This document shows positions 32,010 to 41,423 of a DNA stretch of 64,000 nt, piece by piece (position 1 is the stretch's first letter; the number at the start of each line of letters is the position of its first letter). Both the position numbers and the translations under genes were made by a program. The notes below the pieces were generated by a model, which did not search any database, was not told the origin of the DNA, and worked only from the letters and a program-made list of their open reading frames with translations. The DNA lies in assembly GCF_004000215.1 (NCBI RefSeq), contig NZ_RBVY01000001.1, positions 372,001-436,000 of the forward strand. Direction: 5' to 3'. The stretch comes from Nitratireductor alexandrii (GTDB lineage: Bacteria > Pseudomonadota > Alphaproteobacteria > Rhizobiales > Rhizobiaceae).

Positions 32010-32026
32010 TGGCTGGGGAACCTGGA
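32010..32026. repeat. attR core
   Basis: The right copy of the 17-bp duplication forms the 3' end (including CCA) of the tRNA-Gln gene, which stays intact after integration. Confidence 0.9.
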
Positions 32027-32083
32027 TTCGAACCAGGACTGACGGAGTCAGAGTCCGCTGTTCTACCGTTAAACTATTCCCCA
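32010..32083 (-). tRNA. tRNA-Gln (anticodon CUG)
   Basis: On the minus strand 74 bases fold as a tRNA: acceptor TGGGGAA with TTCCCCA, D-arm with AACGGTAGAAC, anticodon loop CTCTGAC (anticodon CTG), T-arm GGTTCGAATCC, and an encoded CCA end. The gene is the integration target of the 17-kb element. Confidence 0.97.
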
Positions 32084-32353
32084 ACGGCAATGCCGGTCTT
32101 CCCGGCGCACATCCGGCGGCAGTTCGGCGCGCAACCCGGATGCGCGCGCTTCTAGCATATCCGCCGCGCCGATCAAGCCTTTCCTGACGCGGCGCAAATT
32201 TCGCAGGGCCCGGCGTTCGCCGGCCGGTGACACGGTGTGCGGTCACGCAAAACCCTTGGTGATCGCGCCCGCCGCTGCTACATTGTTGGCAACTGAACGA
32301 TTGCGGCGCCAGCGGCAACCTTGCGATTTGCGCGGCGCCCGAAGGACGGAAGT
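32084..32353. other. Intergenic region between tRNA-Gln and ppx
   Basis: No gene is seen. It should contain the tRNA promoter (minus strand) and the ppx promoter (plus strand); neither has a clear consensus match. GGACGGAA just before 32354 is the likely ppx ribosome binding site. Confidence 0.4.
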
Positions 32354-33742
32354 GTGAAGGACCTCGAGGACGGCGACAAAACGCCGGACGCGGAGGCTCC
32401 CGGCCGCTGCCCCGGCAAACGTCGCCGCGGCAAGCGCAAGGCGGCGCAGGCCAGGGCGCATAACCGCGCCGATGGCGGCGGCGCCGGTGGAGCCGAAAAG
32501 CCGGGCGCCAATCCGCAGGACGCACAAAAACGCAGGCGCAAGAAGCGTCGCCGCGGCCGCAAGGCTTATGTGCGCGACGCCGGCAATGCCGTCAATGCCG
32601 TGGCGCCAAACGCTGTCGGCGGGCCGACGGAGCGGTCCGCCGGCCCGCCGGTCGTCAACGGCAAGACTAAGCCTGCGGCTTCCGGCGCCGTGCAAAGGCC
32701 GGGGCACCGGCACGCCCAGGCGCCGTTCGTGCCGCCGCCCGCCTATGCCGCGCTCGACCTCGGCACCAACAATTGCCGCCTCCTGGTCGCCGTCCCCAAT
32801 CGTCCCGGCCGGTTTCGGGTCGTCGACGCGTTTTCGCGCATCGTTCGGCTCGGCGAGGGGCTGACGGCGAACGGGCGCCTGGCCGACGACGCCATGGCGC
32901 GCGCGCTCGAAGCGCTGAAAGTGTGCGCCGGCAAGCTGGAGGCGCGTAAGATCGCGCGCGCGCGCCTGATCGCCACCGAAGCCTGCCGCGCCGCCGCAAA
33001 CGGCGCGGACTTCATCGACCGGGTGCGCGAGGAAACCGGCCTGACGCTCGAGGTCATCGACCGCGAGACCGAGGCGCGGCTGGCCGTGTCGGGCTGCGGC
33101 TCGCTGGTGGAGCGCGAAACGCGTGGCGTGGTTCTGTTCGACATTGGCGGCGGGTCCTCCGAAATCGCGCTGATCGACATTTCCCGCCGGCGCAGCCGCC
33201 GCCTCGCCAACCATATCGTGTCGTGGACGTCGCTGCCGGTCGGTGTGGTCTCGCTTTCAGAGCGCTTCGGCGGCCGCCATGTGACGCCGGAGATCTTCGC
33301 CGCCATGGTCGACGACGTCGCCGGCATGATCGACGCGTTCGACGGCCGCGACCGGCTGGGCGCGGTCGCTACCGGCGAGGGCTTCCACCTGCTCGGCACC
33401 TCCGGCACGGTGACGACGCTCGCCGGCATCTTTCTGGACCTGCCGCGCTACGACCGCCGCCGCGTCGACGGATTGTGGATGAACGAGGCCGATATCGACC
33501 GCATGGTCGAGACTTTGGTCGGCTGGGGCTTCGACGAGCGTGTGAAAAACCCCTGCATCGGCGCGGATCGTGCCGACCTCGTGCTCGCCGGATGCGCCAT
33601 CCTGGAGGCGATCCGGCGCACCTGGCCGGCGACCCGGTTGCGGGTGGCCGATCGGGGGCTGCGCGAGGGCATTTTGACCGAATTGATGGCGGAGGACCGG
33701 GTCTGGGACCGCGACCGCCGCCCACGGAGCCGTGTCTCGTGA
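32354..33742 (+). CDS. ppx: Exopolyphosphatase/guanosine pentaphosphate phosphatase (Ppx/GppA)
   Basis: The GTG at 32354 with GGACGGAA upstream is preferred over a TTG at 32321. The 462-residue protein has an unusual basic, low-complexity N-terminal extension of about 130 residues ([26 protein letters not shown]). The catalytic actin-like ATPase domain follows: [47 protein letters not shown] (phosphate 2 loop) and [13 protein letters not shown]. It hydrolyses polyphosphate or pppGpp, so it links to stringent-response signalling. It overlaps rlmE by four bases; the ppx-rlmE pair is common in Hyphomicrobiales. Confidence 0.93.
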   Translation: MKDLEDGDKTPDAEAPGRCPGKRRRGKRKAAQARAHNRADGGGAGGAEKPGANPQDAQKRRRKKRRRGRKAYVRDAGNAVNAVAPNAVGGPTERSAGPPVVNGKTKPAASGAVQRPGHRHAQAPFVPPPAYAALDLGTNNCRLLVAVPNRPGRFRVVDAFSRIVRLGEGLTANGRLADDAMARALEALKVCAGKLEARKIARARLIATEACRAAANGADFIDRVREETGLTLEVIDRETEARLAVSGCGSLVERETRGVVLFDIGGGSSEIALIDISRRRSRRLANHIVSWTSLPVGVVSLSERFGGRHVTPEIFAAMVDDVAGMIDAFDGRDRLGAVATGEGFHLLGTSGTVTTLAGIFLDLPRYDRRRVDGLWMNEADIDRMVETLVGWGFDERVKNPCIGADRADLVLAGCAILEAIRRTWPATRLRVADRGLREGILTELMAEDRVWDRDRRPRSRVS

Positions 33743-34437
33743 AGAAACCAGATCCGAAACCGGGCGCGCGGGCGCTGAAGGCCCGGGTAAAAAAGAAGCG
33801 TGGTCTGAAGGCCTCGTCGCGACGCTGGCTGGAGCGGCATCTGAACGATCCGTACGTGCACCGCGCCAAGGCCGACGGCTATCGCTCGCGGGCCGCCTTC
33901 AAGCTGACCGAGATCGATGACCGGCAAAAACTGCTCAAGCCGGGGGCGCGCGTCATCGATCTCGGCGCGGCGCCGGGCGGCTGGTCGCAAGTTGCGGTGC
34001 GGCGCACCGGCTCGCCGCCGGATGCGCCCACGGTTGTGGCGATCGACTATCTCGATATGGACGCGATTGCCGGCGTGACGTTCCTGAAGATGGATTTTCT
34101 CGACGACGACGCGCCCGAGCGGCTGCTTGACGCGCTCGGCGAAGCGCCCGACGTGGTGCTGTCCGACATGGCCGCCCCGACCACCGGTCATAAGCGCACC
34201 GACCATATCCGCACCATGCACCTATGCGAGGTGGCGGCCGATTTTGCCATCCAGGTGCTGCGTCCGGGCGGGCATTTTCTGGCCAAGACCTTCCAGGGCG
34301 GGACCGAAAACGATCTGCTGACCCGGCTCAAGCGGAATTTCGCCAGCGTGCACCACGTCAAGCCGCCGGCCTCGCGCGACGAATCGGTCGAACTCTATCT
34401 GCTTGCCAAGGGCTTCAAGGGACGCGCAGCGGACTGA
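33739..34437 (+). CDS. rlmE: 23S rRNA 2'-O-ribose methyltransferase RlmE (FtsJ)
   Basis: The GTG start overlaps the ppx stop (GTGA). The 232-residue protein has the FtsJ fold: the AdoMet loop [13 protein letters not shown] and the catalytic Lys-Asp-Lys-Glu set in [28 protein letters not shown] and [11 protein letters not shown]. The basic N-terminus ([19 protein letters not shown]) suits rRNA binding. It methylates U2552 (E. coli numbering) of 23S rRNA late in 50S assembly. Confidence 0.97.
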   Translation: MKKPDPKPGARALKARVKKKRGLKASSRRWLERHLNDPYVHRAKADGYRSRAAFKLTEIDDRQKLLKPGARVIDLGAAPGGWSQVAVRRTGSPPDAPTVVAIDYLDMDAIAGVTFLKMDFLDDDAPERLLDALGEAPDVVLSDMAAPTTGHKRTDHIRTMHLCEVAADFAIQVLRPGGHFLAKTFQGGTENDLLTRLKRNFASVHHVKPPASRDESVELYLLAKGFKGRAAD

Positions 34438-34444
34438 GCGGCCC

Positions 34445-35860
34445 TCAGCGCGGTGGCAGCACCTGCGAGCGGGCATTGTCGCCGCCCAGCCTGTGGCCGG
34501 AGACCGCGTTTCCGGCCGTCGGATGCAGCATCCAGAAGGGCAGGGCCGCCAACGCCGCCACCCCCGCGACGATGAAAAACGCGATCTGGAACGCGCCGGC
34601 CTGCAGCGGCTGGCCGGACATGATCGTCACGGCCTCCAGGATGACGCCGGCCAGCGCGACGCCGAGCGCGATGCTGACCTGCTGCGTCACCGCCGCGATC
34701 GCAGTCGCCTGTCCGGCCCTGGCATCGTCGAGGTCGGCAAAAACCAGCGCATTGACCGAGGTGAAGAACAGGGAGCGCAGGAAGCCGGCGGCAACCAGCA
34801 CCGCCATGATCACCCAGACCGGGGTGCCGGCGCTGAACAGGCCGGCGGCCGCGATCATCAGCGCCCCGCCAAGCGCGGCGGCGACGAGCACGGTACGGAA
34901 GCCGCCGCGCCTGAGCGTGCGCCGGGCGAAGAACTTCATGCCGATGGCGCCGATGGCGGCGGTGAAGGTCAACATCCCCGATTCGAACGGCGTCATGCCG
35001 AAGCCGAGCTGGAACATCAGCGGCAGAAGGAACGGCGTCGCGCCCGAGCCGAAACGGAAGATCGAGCCGCCGCTGATCGCGGCGCGGAAGCTGGCATTGC
35101 CGAACAGGCTGAGGTCGAGGATCGGGCGCGGCGCGCGGCGTGCGTGTACGAGATAAAGTGCGGTGGCGCCAAGCCCCACGCCGAGCGTGACCAGACCGAC
35201 GATCGGCGGCAGCGCCGGCAGGCTGACGACGGAGAGGCCGAACACGATACCGGCCGCCGCCACACCGGACAAAACGAAACCGCGCATGTCGATCGGTGCC
35301 GTACCCTCGCCACCGGCTTCCGGCAGCAGAAAGGCGGCGGCCACGATGCCGGCGAGCCCGATCGGCACGTTGATCAGGAAAATCCAGTGCCAGCTCACGA
35401 AAGTGGTGATGAAACCGCCGACCGGCGGGCCGAGCAGCGGGCCGATCAGCGCCGGCGCCGTCAGCCAGGCCATAGCCGAGACGAGGTCGCCGCGCGGCGT
35501 CGCCCGGACCAGGAGCAGGCGCGCCACCGGCGTCATCATCGCCCCGCCCATGCCCTGCAGGAAGCGCGCCAGCACGAAGCCGGAAAGCGATCCGGCGAAG
35601 GCGCAGGCGATCGAGCCGACGACGAACACGCCGATCGCGGTGCAGAACACGCGCCGCGCGCCGAACCGGTCGGCCATCCAGGCGCTGATGGGGATGAAGA
35701 TCGCGACCGAAACCAGATAGGCGGTCAGGGCCAGCTTGAGCGCGATCGGGTCCGTTCCGATATCGGCCGCGATCGCCGGCAGCGAGGTCGCGATCACCGT
35801 GGAGTCCATCTGTTCCATGAACAGGGCGACCGCGAGCACCAGCGGAATGGTCCGGTTCAA
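34445..35860 (-). CDS. MFS drug exporter, DHA2/EmrB type
   Basis: The 471-residue membrane protein has about 14 hydrophobic segments. It shows the motif A-like WMADRFGARRVF between helices 2 and 3, MEQMDSTVIATSLPAIA in helix 1 (motif D1) and motif C APALIGPLLGPPVGGF in helix 5. This is the DHA2 family of proton-coupled multidrug exporters. It is convergent with rlmE (8-bp gap). No dedicated regulator gene is adjacent. The substrate is unknown. Confidence 0.93.
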   Translation of the reverse strand: MNRTIPLVLAVALFMEQMDSTVIATSLPAIAADIGTDPIALKLALTAYLVSVAIFIPISAWMADRFGARRVFCTAIGVFVVGSIACAFAGSLSGFVLARFLQGMGGAMMTPVARLLLVRATPRGDLVSAMAWLTAPALIGPLLGPPVGGFITTFVSWHWIFLINVPIGLAGIVAAAFLLPEAGGEGTAPIDMRGFVLSGVAAAGIVFGLSVVSLPALPPIVGLVTLGVGLGATALYLVHARRAPRPILDLSLFGNASFRAAISGGSIFRFGSGATPFLLPLMFQLGFGMTPFESGMLTFTAAIGAIGMKFFARRTLRRGGFRTVLVAAALGGALMIAAAGLFSAGTPVWVIMAVLVAAGFLRSLFFTSVNALVFADLDDARAGQATAIAAVTQQVSIALGVALAGVILEAVTIMSGQPLQAGAFQIAFFIVAGVAALAALPFWMLHPTAGNAVSGHRLGGDNARSQVLPPR

Positions 35861-35991
35861 ACTGCTGTCCTGACTGCGATTCTTCTTCTTCGCCCGGGCG
35901 GTAGCACGTCCGGGCGTGGCTGTCCTGTGCCAAAGCCGAAAATGGCCGGTGCCTGGACAGAGCCGTGAGCCGGCGCAGTCAAACCCGCAGT

Positions 35992-37086
35992 CTAGTTGGA
36001 CGGGTCCACGCCGCCGCTTCGCGCGATCTCGGCCGCGTAGCGCCGGGTTTCCTCGATCCGCTCGCCGGTTGCAGGATGGGTGGTCAGGATCGCGCCATTG
36101 CCGGCATCGCCGAAACGCGCGCGCATCAGCTCGAAGAACCGCGCGATCGCGGCCGGGTCGCGCCCGGCGCGCGCCATGATCTCGACGCTGTAGCGGTCGG
36201 CGTCGCGCTCCTGGCGGCGTGAATAGGAAAGCGCCAGGAGCGCCGATCCCTGCACCAGCAGATCCTGCACGCCGGACCCCACATCGCCGCCGATCACCAT
36301 GATCAGCCCGACGACGCCGGCGGCGCGGTAAAGCTGGCGCAGGCTGTGATCGTGCTCGACATGACCGATCTCATGGCCGAGCACGCCGAGAACGAGCTCG
36401 TCGTCCGAACCGGCCAGATCGACGAGTTCGTCGGTGACAACGATCGTGCCGTTGGGCAAGGCGAAGGCGTTCGGGCCGATCGATCCGCCGCTGCGAAACT
36501 GTAGGTCGAAGCGCGATGCGCCGCGCGGGGTGAGTGCGGCGAGTTCCAGAAAATCGGTCGCGATCCGAGCACGCCGCTGTTCGGGCAGAGTGCTTTCGGA
36601 AAAGGCGGTCTCGTCGAGCGAGGCGAGCGCGCCCTTGCTCATCAATTCGGGCACGATCTCGGGCGTCGCCAATACCGCCACCTCGACAAGAAGCGGCACG
36701 GCGAAACGGTAGACGCCGACCGCCAGAAGCACGACCGCGGCCACCAGCACGATCAGGCGCGGCCGAAAACGCTCGATCTCGACCAGCCAGCGCGAGCCGC
36801 GGCCGACGACGTCGGCGAGCAGCCGGTCGACACCGTCATTGTCGCGGCACACGAACACGCTGTCGTCGGAAAACCCGATGCGCCGGGGCACCGAGCCGAC
36901 GCGCCGCGATATGAGAAGGTCGGATCGCGCACTGCGCACCAGGATTGCGCCGGTCTGCGCGTCGCGCACGGCGACGTCGCCATCGTCGGTCAGAAAAAGC
37001 TCAGCCGCGATGTCGCGCCCTGAGCGCGCGGCGTGCCATTTGCCAGCTACCTTGGGTTCAAAAGCCAAAGTCGAGCCCCTCCACAT
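35992..37086 (-). CDS. M48 family metallopeptidase with N-terminal membrane domain
   Basis: The start is uncertain. The longest frame begins at 37119 inside the upstream gene; ATG 37086 is used here, and the domain itself starts near KVAGKWHAARSG. A small beta domain (DDGDVAVRDAQTGAILV) precedes one membrane helix (LIVLVAAVVLLAVGVYRFAV). The zinc protease follows with HEIGH in VLGHEIGHVEHDH, the downstream Glu in RRQERDADRYSVEIM and THPATGERI near the end. Such proteins degrade misfolded membrane or periplasmic proteins. It overlaps the DUF898 gene, as usual for this conserved pair. Confidence 0.9.
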   Translation of the reverse strand: MWRGSTLAFEPKVAGKWHAARSGRDIAAELFLTDDGDVAVRDAQTGAILVRSARSDLLISRRVGSVPRRIGFSDDSVFVCRDNDGVDRLLADVVGRGSRWLVEIERFRPRLIVLVAAVVLLAVGVYRFAVPLLVEVAVLATPEIVPELMSKGALASLDETAFSESTLPEQRRARIATDFLELAALTPRGASRFDLQFRSGGSIGPNAFALPNGTIVVTDELVDLAGSDDELVLGVLGHEIGHVEHDHSLRQLYRAAGVVGLIMVIGGDVGSGVQDLLVQGSALLALSYSRRQERDADRYSVEIMARAGRDPAAIARFFELMRARFGDAGNGAILTTHPATGERIEETRRYAAEIARSGGVDPSN

Positions 37087-38167
37087 CCATATATTCCGCG
37101 CCGACGGCTGCCCCTTCATCGGTTATCGTGTCGATATAGCTGTCGAGCGCCCCGACCGTGTCGAGCGCCGTGCAGGCGGCGAGATAGCGCGCCATGCGTA
37201 CCGCAGCCCAGGGGCGCAGCAGTCCCAGCGAGAGCACCGTGGCGACGAGATTGGAAAGCGAGATCCAGACATAGCGCCAGCGCCCGAGCGTGGAGGCGAG
37301 TGCGTGGCGTCCGTCGATGACGGTCTCGCTGACGGCGACGTTGCGCGAGCCGGCGTGGTAGAGCAGTCCGACGACCACGTAGAGCAGGATCAGCGGCAGG
37401 AAGCCGACATAGATCAGCGCCAGCACGCCGGCGGTCAGCGTGCCGACGCCGCCGCCGCCGCCGACGAGGTCCGAGAGTTGGGAGCCGTAGAGATAGCCGA
37501 ACGCGAGCGAGCCGGCGAGGAACAGCACACCACCGCCGCCAAACAGGATCGCCGGCAGCCACCATTGCCCGAAAAGCTTCTCCAGGCGCGGATCGCAGTC
37601 GATCGGCCGGCCGCCATAGGTGAGATTGCCGAGCGTATAGCTCCAGATCCAGCGCGAGGCGACGGGTGCAAGAACACCCAGCGTACCCCAGGTCAGCACG
37701 CCGCCTGCCACATAGGCGAGCAGGGCGCCCCAATACCCGCCCTCGAAGTCGAAGCGGACATTGCGATAGCTCGTCACCCGGGCGCGGAAGCGCAATCCGC
37801 GCATGACGAGGTAGGGCAGGGCGAGAAAGAAGCCGATTACCAGGACGATGCTGAAGCCGGGCGCAAAATAGAGCGCCAGATTGTAGGCGGCGATCAGCGC
37901 CAGCGCGATGATGCGGCCGAGCAGGATCTGGCCGGGCTTGGCGTGATATTCGAAACTGGCATCGCCAAGACGGGTGCTGCCGTGAAAAAAGCGCATGCGA
38001 CGTACCTTGGCCCAGGCCGAATAGATGCCGAGCGTCAAAATCGTCAAAAGCACGTTGACCAGCCAGATACCGAAATATTCGCGCGCGGTCCCGGTGAAGA
38101 CGAACGGTTCGCGCCGCATCGCCTGATCGGCGTCCCCGTGTTCGCGTATTGGTGCCGTCTCGTTCAT
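37058..38167 (-). CDS. DUF898 (YjgN-like) membrane protein
   Basis: The ATG at 38167 (MNETAPIREHG) is chosen; a longer frame extends upstream without a ribosome binding site. The 369-residue protein begins with a soluble piece containing REPFVFTGTAREYFGIW, the conserved start of DUF898. Several membrane helices follow, with the repeated signature TLGIYSAWAKVRRMRFFHGSTRLGD and later LVATVLSLGLLRPWAAVRMARYL. The molecular function of the family is unknown. Its constant pairing with the M48 protease gene downstream suggests joint action at the inner membrane. Confidence 0.9.
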   Translation of the reverse strand: MNETAPIREHGDADQAMRREPFVFTGTAREYFGIWLVNVLLTILTLGIYSAWAKVRRMRFFHGSTRLGDASFEYHAKPGQILLGRIIALALIAAYNLALYFAPGFSIVLVIGFFLALPYLVMRGLRFRARVTSYRNVRFDFEGGYWGALLAYVAGGVLTWGTLGVLAPVASRWIWSYTLGNLTYGGRPIDCDPRLEKLFGQWWLPAILFGGGGVLFLAGSLAFGYLYGSQLSDLVGGGGGVGTLTAGVLALIYVGFLPLILLYVVVGLLYHAGSRNVAVSETVIDGRHALASTLGRWRYVWISLSNLVATVLSLGLLRPWAAVRMARYLAACTALDTVGALDSYIDTITDEGAAVGAEYMDVEGLDFGF

Positions 38168-38407
38168 GGACCGGTCTTTCCCGCCAAGGCTCCGGTTGAC
38201 GTGGGCCAAATCTTGGCCTCCGGCGGCCGGCACGGCAAGCGGAACCTTTTCGTGCCGGCCGCCGGACCACGATGCGTCAAGCTGTCTGCGTGCTTCTTTT
38301 CAATGTCATCCAGACGTGATACCAGCCAGCGCCAATCCTGAACGGGAAATCAACGACTCGGCGTGGCCATAAGGGGCCGCGCCGGTTTCAGCATTCAAGG
38401 AATGGCC

Positions 38408-39910
38408 ATGGCGAAAATCATCGAAAGCGTGACGGGTCTGGAAGCGTTGACCTTCGACGACGTGCTTCTGCAGCCGGGCCATTCGGACGTGCTGCCGGGG
38501 CAGACCGACGTCAGCACCCGCATTGCCGGCGACATCGATCTGAATATTCCCATCCTGTCGGCGGCCATGGACACGGTCACCGAATCTCGCCTTGCGATCG
38601 CGATGGCGCAGGCCGGCGGAATTGGGGTCATCCACCGCAACCTGACGCCCGCCGAGCAGGCCGAGGAGGTTCGCCAGGTCAAGAAATTCGAATCCGGCAT
38701 GGTGGTCAATCCGGTGACGATCGGCCCCGACGCCACGCTTGCCGACGCCCAGGCGCTGATGCGTTCGCACGGCATTTCCGGCATTCCGGTGGTCGAAAGC
38801 GGCGGCACTGGCGGCCACACCACCGGGCGGCTGGTCGGTATCCTGACCAATCGCGACGTCCGTTTTGCTTCGGATCCGGACCAGAAGGTTTCGGAACTGA
38901 TGACCCACGAGAACCTGGTGACGGTCCAGGACGGCGTCGACCAGAAGGAAGCCCAGCGTCTCCTGCATCAGCGCCGTATCGAAAAGCTGCTGGTGGTCGA
39001 CGAGCACGGCCGTTGCATCGGCTTGATCACGGTCAAGGATATCGAAAAGTCGCAGCTCAATCCGAACGCTTCAAAGGACGTGCAGGGCCGGCTGCGGGCC
39101 GCGGCCGCGACCAGTGTCGGCGATGACGGGTTCGAACGCGCCGAGCGGCTGATCGACGCCGGCGTCGACCTCTTGGTCATCGATACGGCGCACGGCCATT
39201 CCCAGCGCGTGTTGGATGCGGTCGCGCGCGCCAAGAAACTGTCGAACGCCGTGCGCATCGTTGCCGGCAACGTTGCGACCGCGGACGGGACCAAGGCGCT
39301 GATCGACGCCGGCGCGGATGCGGTCAAGATCGGCATCGGGCCGGGCTCGATCTGCACGACCCGGATCGTGGCCGGCGTCGGCGTGCCGCAGCTCTCCGCC
39401 ATCATGGCGGCGGCCGAGGAAGCCGACAGACAGGGTATTGCGGTGATCGCCGATGGCGGCATCAAATATTCGGGCGACCTGGCCAAGGCGCTGGCCGCCG
39501 GCGCGCGCGCGGCCATGGTCGGTTCGCTGCTCGCAGGCACCGAGGAGAGCCCCGGCGAGGTCTATCTGCATCAGGGCCGCTCCTTCAAGGCCTATCGCGG
39601 TATGGGCTCGGTGGGGGCCATGGCGCGCGGCTCGGCCGACCGCTATTTCCAGGCCGAGGTGCGCGACACGCTCAAACTCGTGCCCGAGGGGATCGAGGGC
39701 CAGGTGCCCTACAAAGGGCCGGTCGGCGGCGTCCTGCACCAGCTCGTCGGCGGGTTGAAGGCGGCGATGGGGTATGTCGGCGCGCACGATCTGGAGACGT
39801 TTCGCCGCCGCGCGACCTTCGTGCGCATTTCCGGCGCGGGTCTGCGCGAAAGCCACACCCACGACGTCACCATCACCCGCGAAAGCCCGAACTATCCCGG
39901 CGTGAGCTGA
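38408..39910 (+). CDS. guaB: IMP dehydrogenase GuaB
   Basis: AAGGA lies 6 bases before ATG 38408; an ATG at 38402 would leave no spacing. The 500-residue enzyme has the N-terminal barrel part ([19 protein letters not shown]), two CBS domains (about 95-215, with [14 protein letters not shown]), the catalytic Cys in [15 protein letters not shown], the flap and [10 protein letters not shown]. It oxidises IMP to XMP with NAD, the committed step to GMP. GuaA, encoded at 47545, performs the next step. No purine-responsive leader is apparent in the 240 bp upstream. Confidence 0.98.
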   Translation: MAKIIESVTGLEALTFDDVLLQPGHSDVLPGQTDVSTRIAGDIDLNIPILSAAMDTVTESRLAIAMAQAGGIGVIHRNLTPAEQAEEVRQVKKFESGMVVNPVTIGPDATLADAQALMRSHGISGIPVVESGGTGGHTTGRLVGILTNRDVRFASDPDQKVSELMTHENLVTVQDGVDQKEAQRLLHQRRIEKLLVVDEHGRCIGLITVKDIEKSQLNPNASKDVQGRLRAAAATSVGDDGFERAERLIDAGVDLLVIDTAHGHSQRVLDAVARAKKLSNAVRIVAGNVATADGTKALIDAGADAVKIGIGPGSICTTRIVAGVGVPQLSAIMAAAEEADRQGIAVIADGGIKYSGDLAKALAAGARAAMVGSLLAGTEESPGEVYLHQGRSFKAYRGMGSVGAMARGSADRYFQAEVRDTLKLVPEGIEGQVPYKGPVGGVLHQLVGGLKAAMGYVGAHDLETFRRRATFVRISGAGLRESHTHDVTITRESPNYPGVS

Positions 39911-39921
39911 CAAAGCCGCGC

Positions 39922-40836
39922 TTACGCTGCCCGGGGCTGGGTGGCGGTCTCAAAAATCAGCGAGCGGTGCGTGGCGGTGCCGGCGAAGGCGCCGTCTCCA
40001 ACCGCCAGCGCCACCGAGGCGACCGGGCGCACGACGTCGCCGCAGGCGAAAACGCCGGGCACCGTGGTCTGCCGGGTGTCGTCGGTGACGATCATCGGGC
40101 CGAGGGGCGCGTCCTTCAGCGCGCAGCCCAATTGTTCGGGGATGGTGCTTGCGATGCGCGTGCGCGGCGTGACGAAAAGTCCGTCGAAGGCAAGATGTCG
40201 GCCGTCGCGCAGGATCGCGACCGGGGCGCCGGCCTCGCCGCCGATCTCCGCGACGGTGACCGGCTCGATCGCGACACCGCGCCGCTCGAGTTCCGCCATC
40301 TCCGGGGCATCGGGAACGACGGCGCCATTGGCGAGCAGCGTGGTGGTGCCCCATTCCGGCAGCATCATCGCCTGATGCAACGCCATCGGGCTGGTCGCGA
40401 GAACCCCGATGCGACCGCGTTCGAGCTCGTAGCCGTGACAATAGGGGCAGGCCATCGCGCCGACGCCCCAATGCGCGGCAAGGCCCGGAATCTCGGGCAG
40501 GATGTCGGCGACGCCGCAGGCGATCACCACCCGGCGTCCGGCAAGCCGCCTGCCGTCGGCGAGCGTGATCTCGAAGCCGTCGATCTCCCCCGATGCCGTC
40601 GTCGCATGGCCCTCGAGCCAGGTCACGGTCGGATAGGCGAGCAATTGCTGCAGCGCTTCGCGTGCGATCGCCTCGGGCGCATGGCCGTCGCGGCCGAGAA
40701 AACCGTGCGAGCTGCGAGCGAAGCGGTTGCGACGCTCGCCGGCGTCGACGATCGCGACACTGCGCCGGGCGCGTGCGAGCGGCAAGGCTGCCGACATGCC
40801 GGCATAGCTGCCACCGACGATGATGACGTCAAACAT
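39922..40836 (-). CDS. FAD-dependent pyridine nucleotide-disulphide oxidoreductase (thioredoxin reductase-like)
   Basis: The 304-residue protein has the FAD-binding GGSYAG loop (8-13), a redox-active-type CPYC at 130-133, and the C-terminal FAD motif VPGVFACGDVVRP. The domain order matches thioredoxin reductase. The NADPH-binding loop of the second Rossmann fold is weak (GVLATSPMALHQAM instead of GxGxxA), so the electron donor is uncertain. The gene overlaps the end of the rrf2 gene by 8 bases. This regulator-oxidoreductase pair probably responds to redox stress. Confidence 0.9.
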   Translation of the reverse strand: MFDVIIVGGSYAGMSAALPLARARRSVAIVDAGERRNRFARSSHGFLGRDGHAPEAIAREALQQLLAYPTVTWLEGHATTASGEIDGFEITLADGRRLAGRRVVIACGVADILPEIPGLAAHWGVGAMACPYCHGYELERGRIGVLATSPMALHQAMMLPEWGTTTLLANGAVVPDAPEMAELERRGVAIEPVTVAEIGGEAGAPVAILRDGRHLAFDGLFVTPRTRIASTIPEQLGCALKDAPLGPMIVTDDTRQTTVPGVFACGDVVRPVASVALAVGDGAFAGTATHRSLIFETATQPRAA

Positions 40837-41281
40837 GAAAGTCTCCCTTTCCCGGATAGCGGTCGAACCGGTTGCGGAAATCGGCGAAGACGTCGGCCAG
40901 CGTGACGGAGGAAAGGCGTTCCAGAATACGCTGTTCGGCGTCGCTTAACGTATCTTCCAGCGCGGCGTTGACGGCCTGTTCGATCGAACAGCGCGGTTGG
41001 CTCGTCCGGTTGCCGAAGGCGAAGAAATCCGGTGCGCCGAGCGCGCGATGGATATCGGCAAGCGTGACCGCCTCGATCGCGCGCGCCAGCTGCCAGCCGC
41101 CGCCATGGCCCTTTTCGGAGACGACGATCCCGGCCTTGCGCAAGCCTGCCATCGTGCGGCGCACCGCGGCCGCGTTGCCGTGCATGAAGCGCGCCAGGTC
41201 CGCCGATCTGAGCGGCCGGTCGGTGTCTGCCATGTGCAGCAGCAGATGAAGCATGGCGGAAAGCCGCGTGTCGCGTTTCAT
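40829..41281 (-). CDS. Rrf2 family transcriptional regulator
   Basis: The 150-residue protein has the winged helix of the Rrf2 family: RLSAMLHLLLHMA, LRSADLARFMHGNAAAVRRTMAGL and the wing EKGHGGGWQLAR. Only one Cys (PRCSIEQ) is present, so an iron-sulphur cluster as in IscR or NsrR is unlikely. It is co-transcribed with and overlaps the FAD oxidoreductase gene. The short palindrome ATGT-T-ACAT just upstream (41292-41300) could be its operator. Confidence 0.92.
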   Translation of the reverse strand: MKRDTRLSAMLHLLLHMADTDRPLRSADLARFMHGNAAAVRRTMAGLRKAGIVVSEKGHGGGWQLARAIEAVTLADIHRALGAPDFFAFGNRTSQPRCSIEQAVNAALEDTLSDAEQRILERLSSVTLADVFADFRNRFDRYPGKGDFHV

Positions 41282-41423
41282 GTGTCAATAAATGTTACAT
41301 GATAGCGATGGTGTCAACCCAGGCAGGGCAGGACGTGCCAATTGGGTTTCTCGCGGCTGTCGCATGTCGGGTCCGGAAGTGCTATCGGCTTGGGGAGAGA
41401 CCTACAGCGAAGGAGCGCCGCGC

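Larger units (their letters stand above)
15014..32026. mobile_element. 17-kb integrative element with phage head genes, inserted in tRNA-Gln
   Basis: The element is bounded by a 17-bp direct repeat (TGGCTGGGGAACCTGGA) at 15014-15030 and 32010-32026. The right copy is the 3' end of an intact tRNA-Gln gene. A tyrosine integrase gene lies just inside the left end, and arm-type repeats lie inside both ends. Content: portal, GTA gp10-like protein, protease-capsid fusion, connectors, tail terminator, small and large terminase, tape measure, then accessory genes. I see no tail tube, baseplate, fibre, holin, endolysin, CI-type repressor or replication initiator. At 17 kb it is the size of a phage satellite. 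A capsid-forming satellite or a deletion-reduced prophage are the two readings. Confidence 0.9.

Noticed and set aside
15014-32026. A complete, self-sufficient temperate prophage
   Set aside because: Genes for tail tube, tail tip, lysis, immunity and replication are not recognisable, and 17 kb is too short for them.
38168-38407. Purine riboswitch or other structured leader before guaB
   Set aside because: I see no conserved purine or PRPP riboswitch core and no terminator-antiterminator pair.
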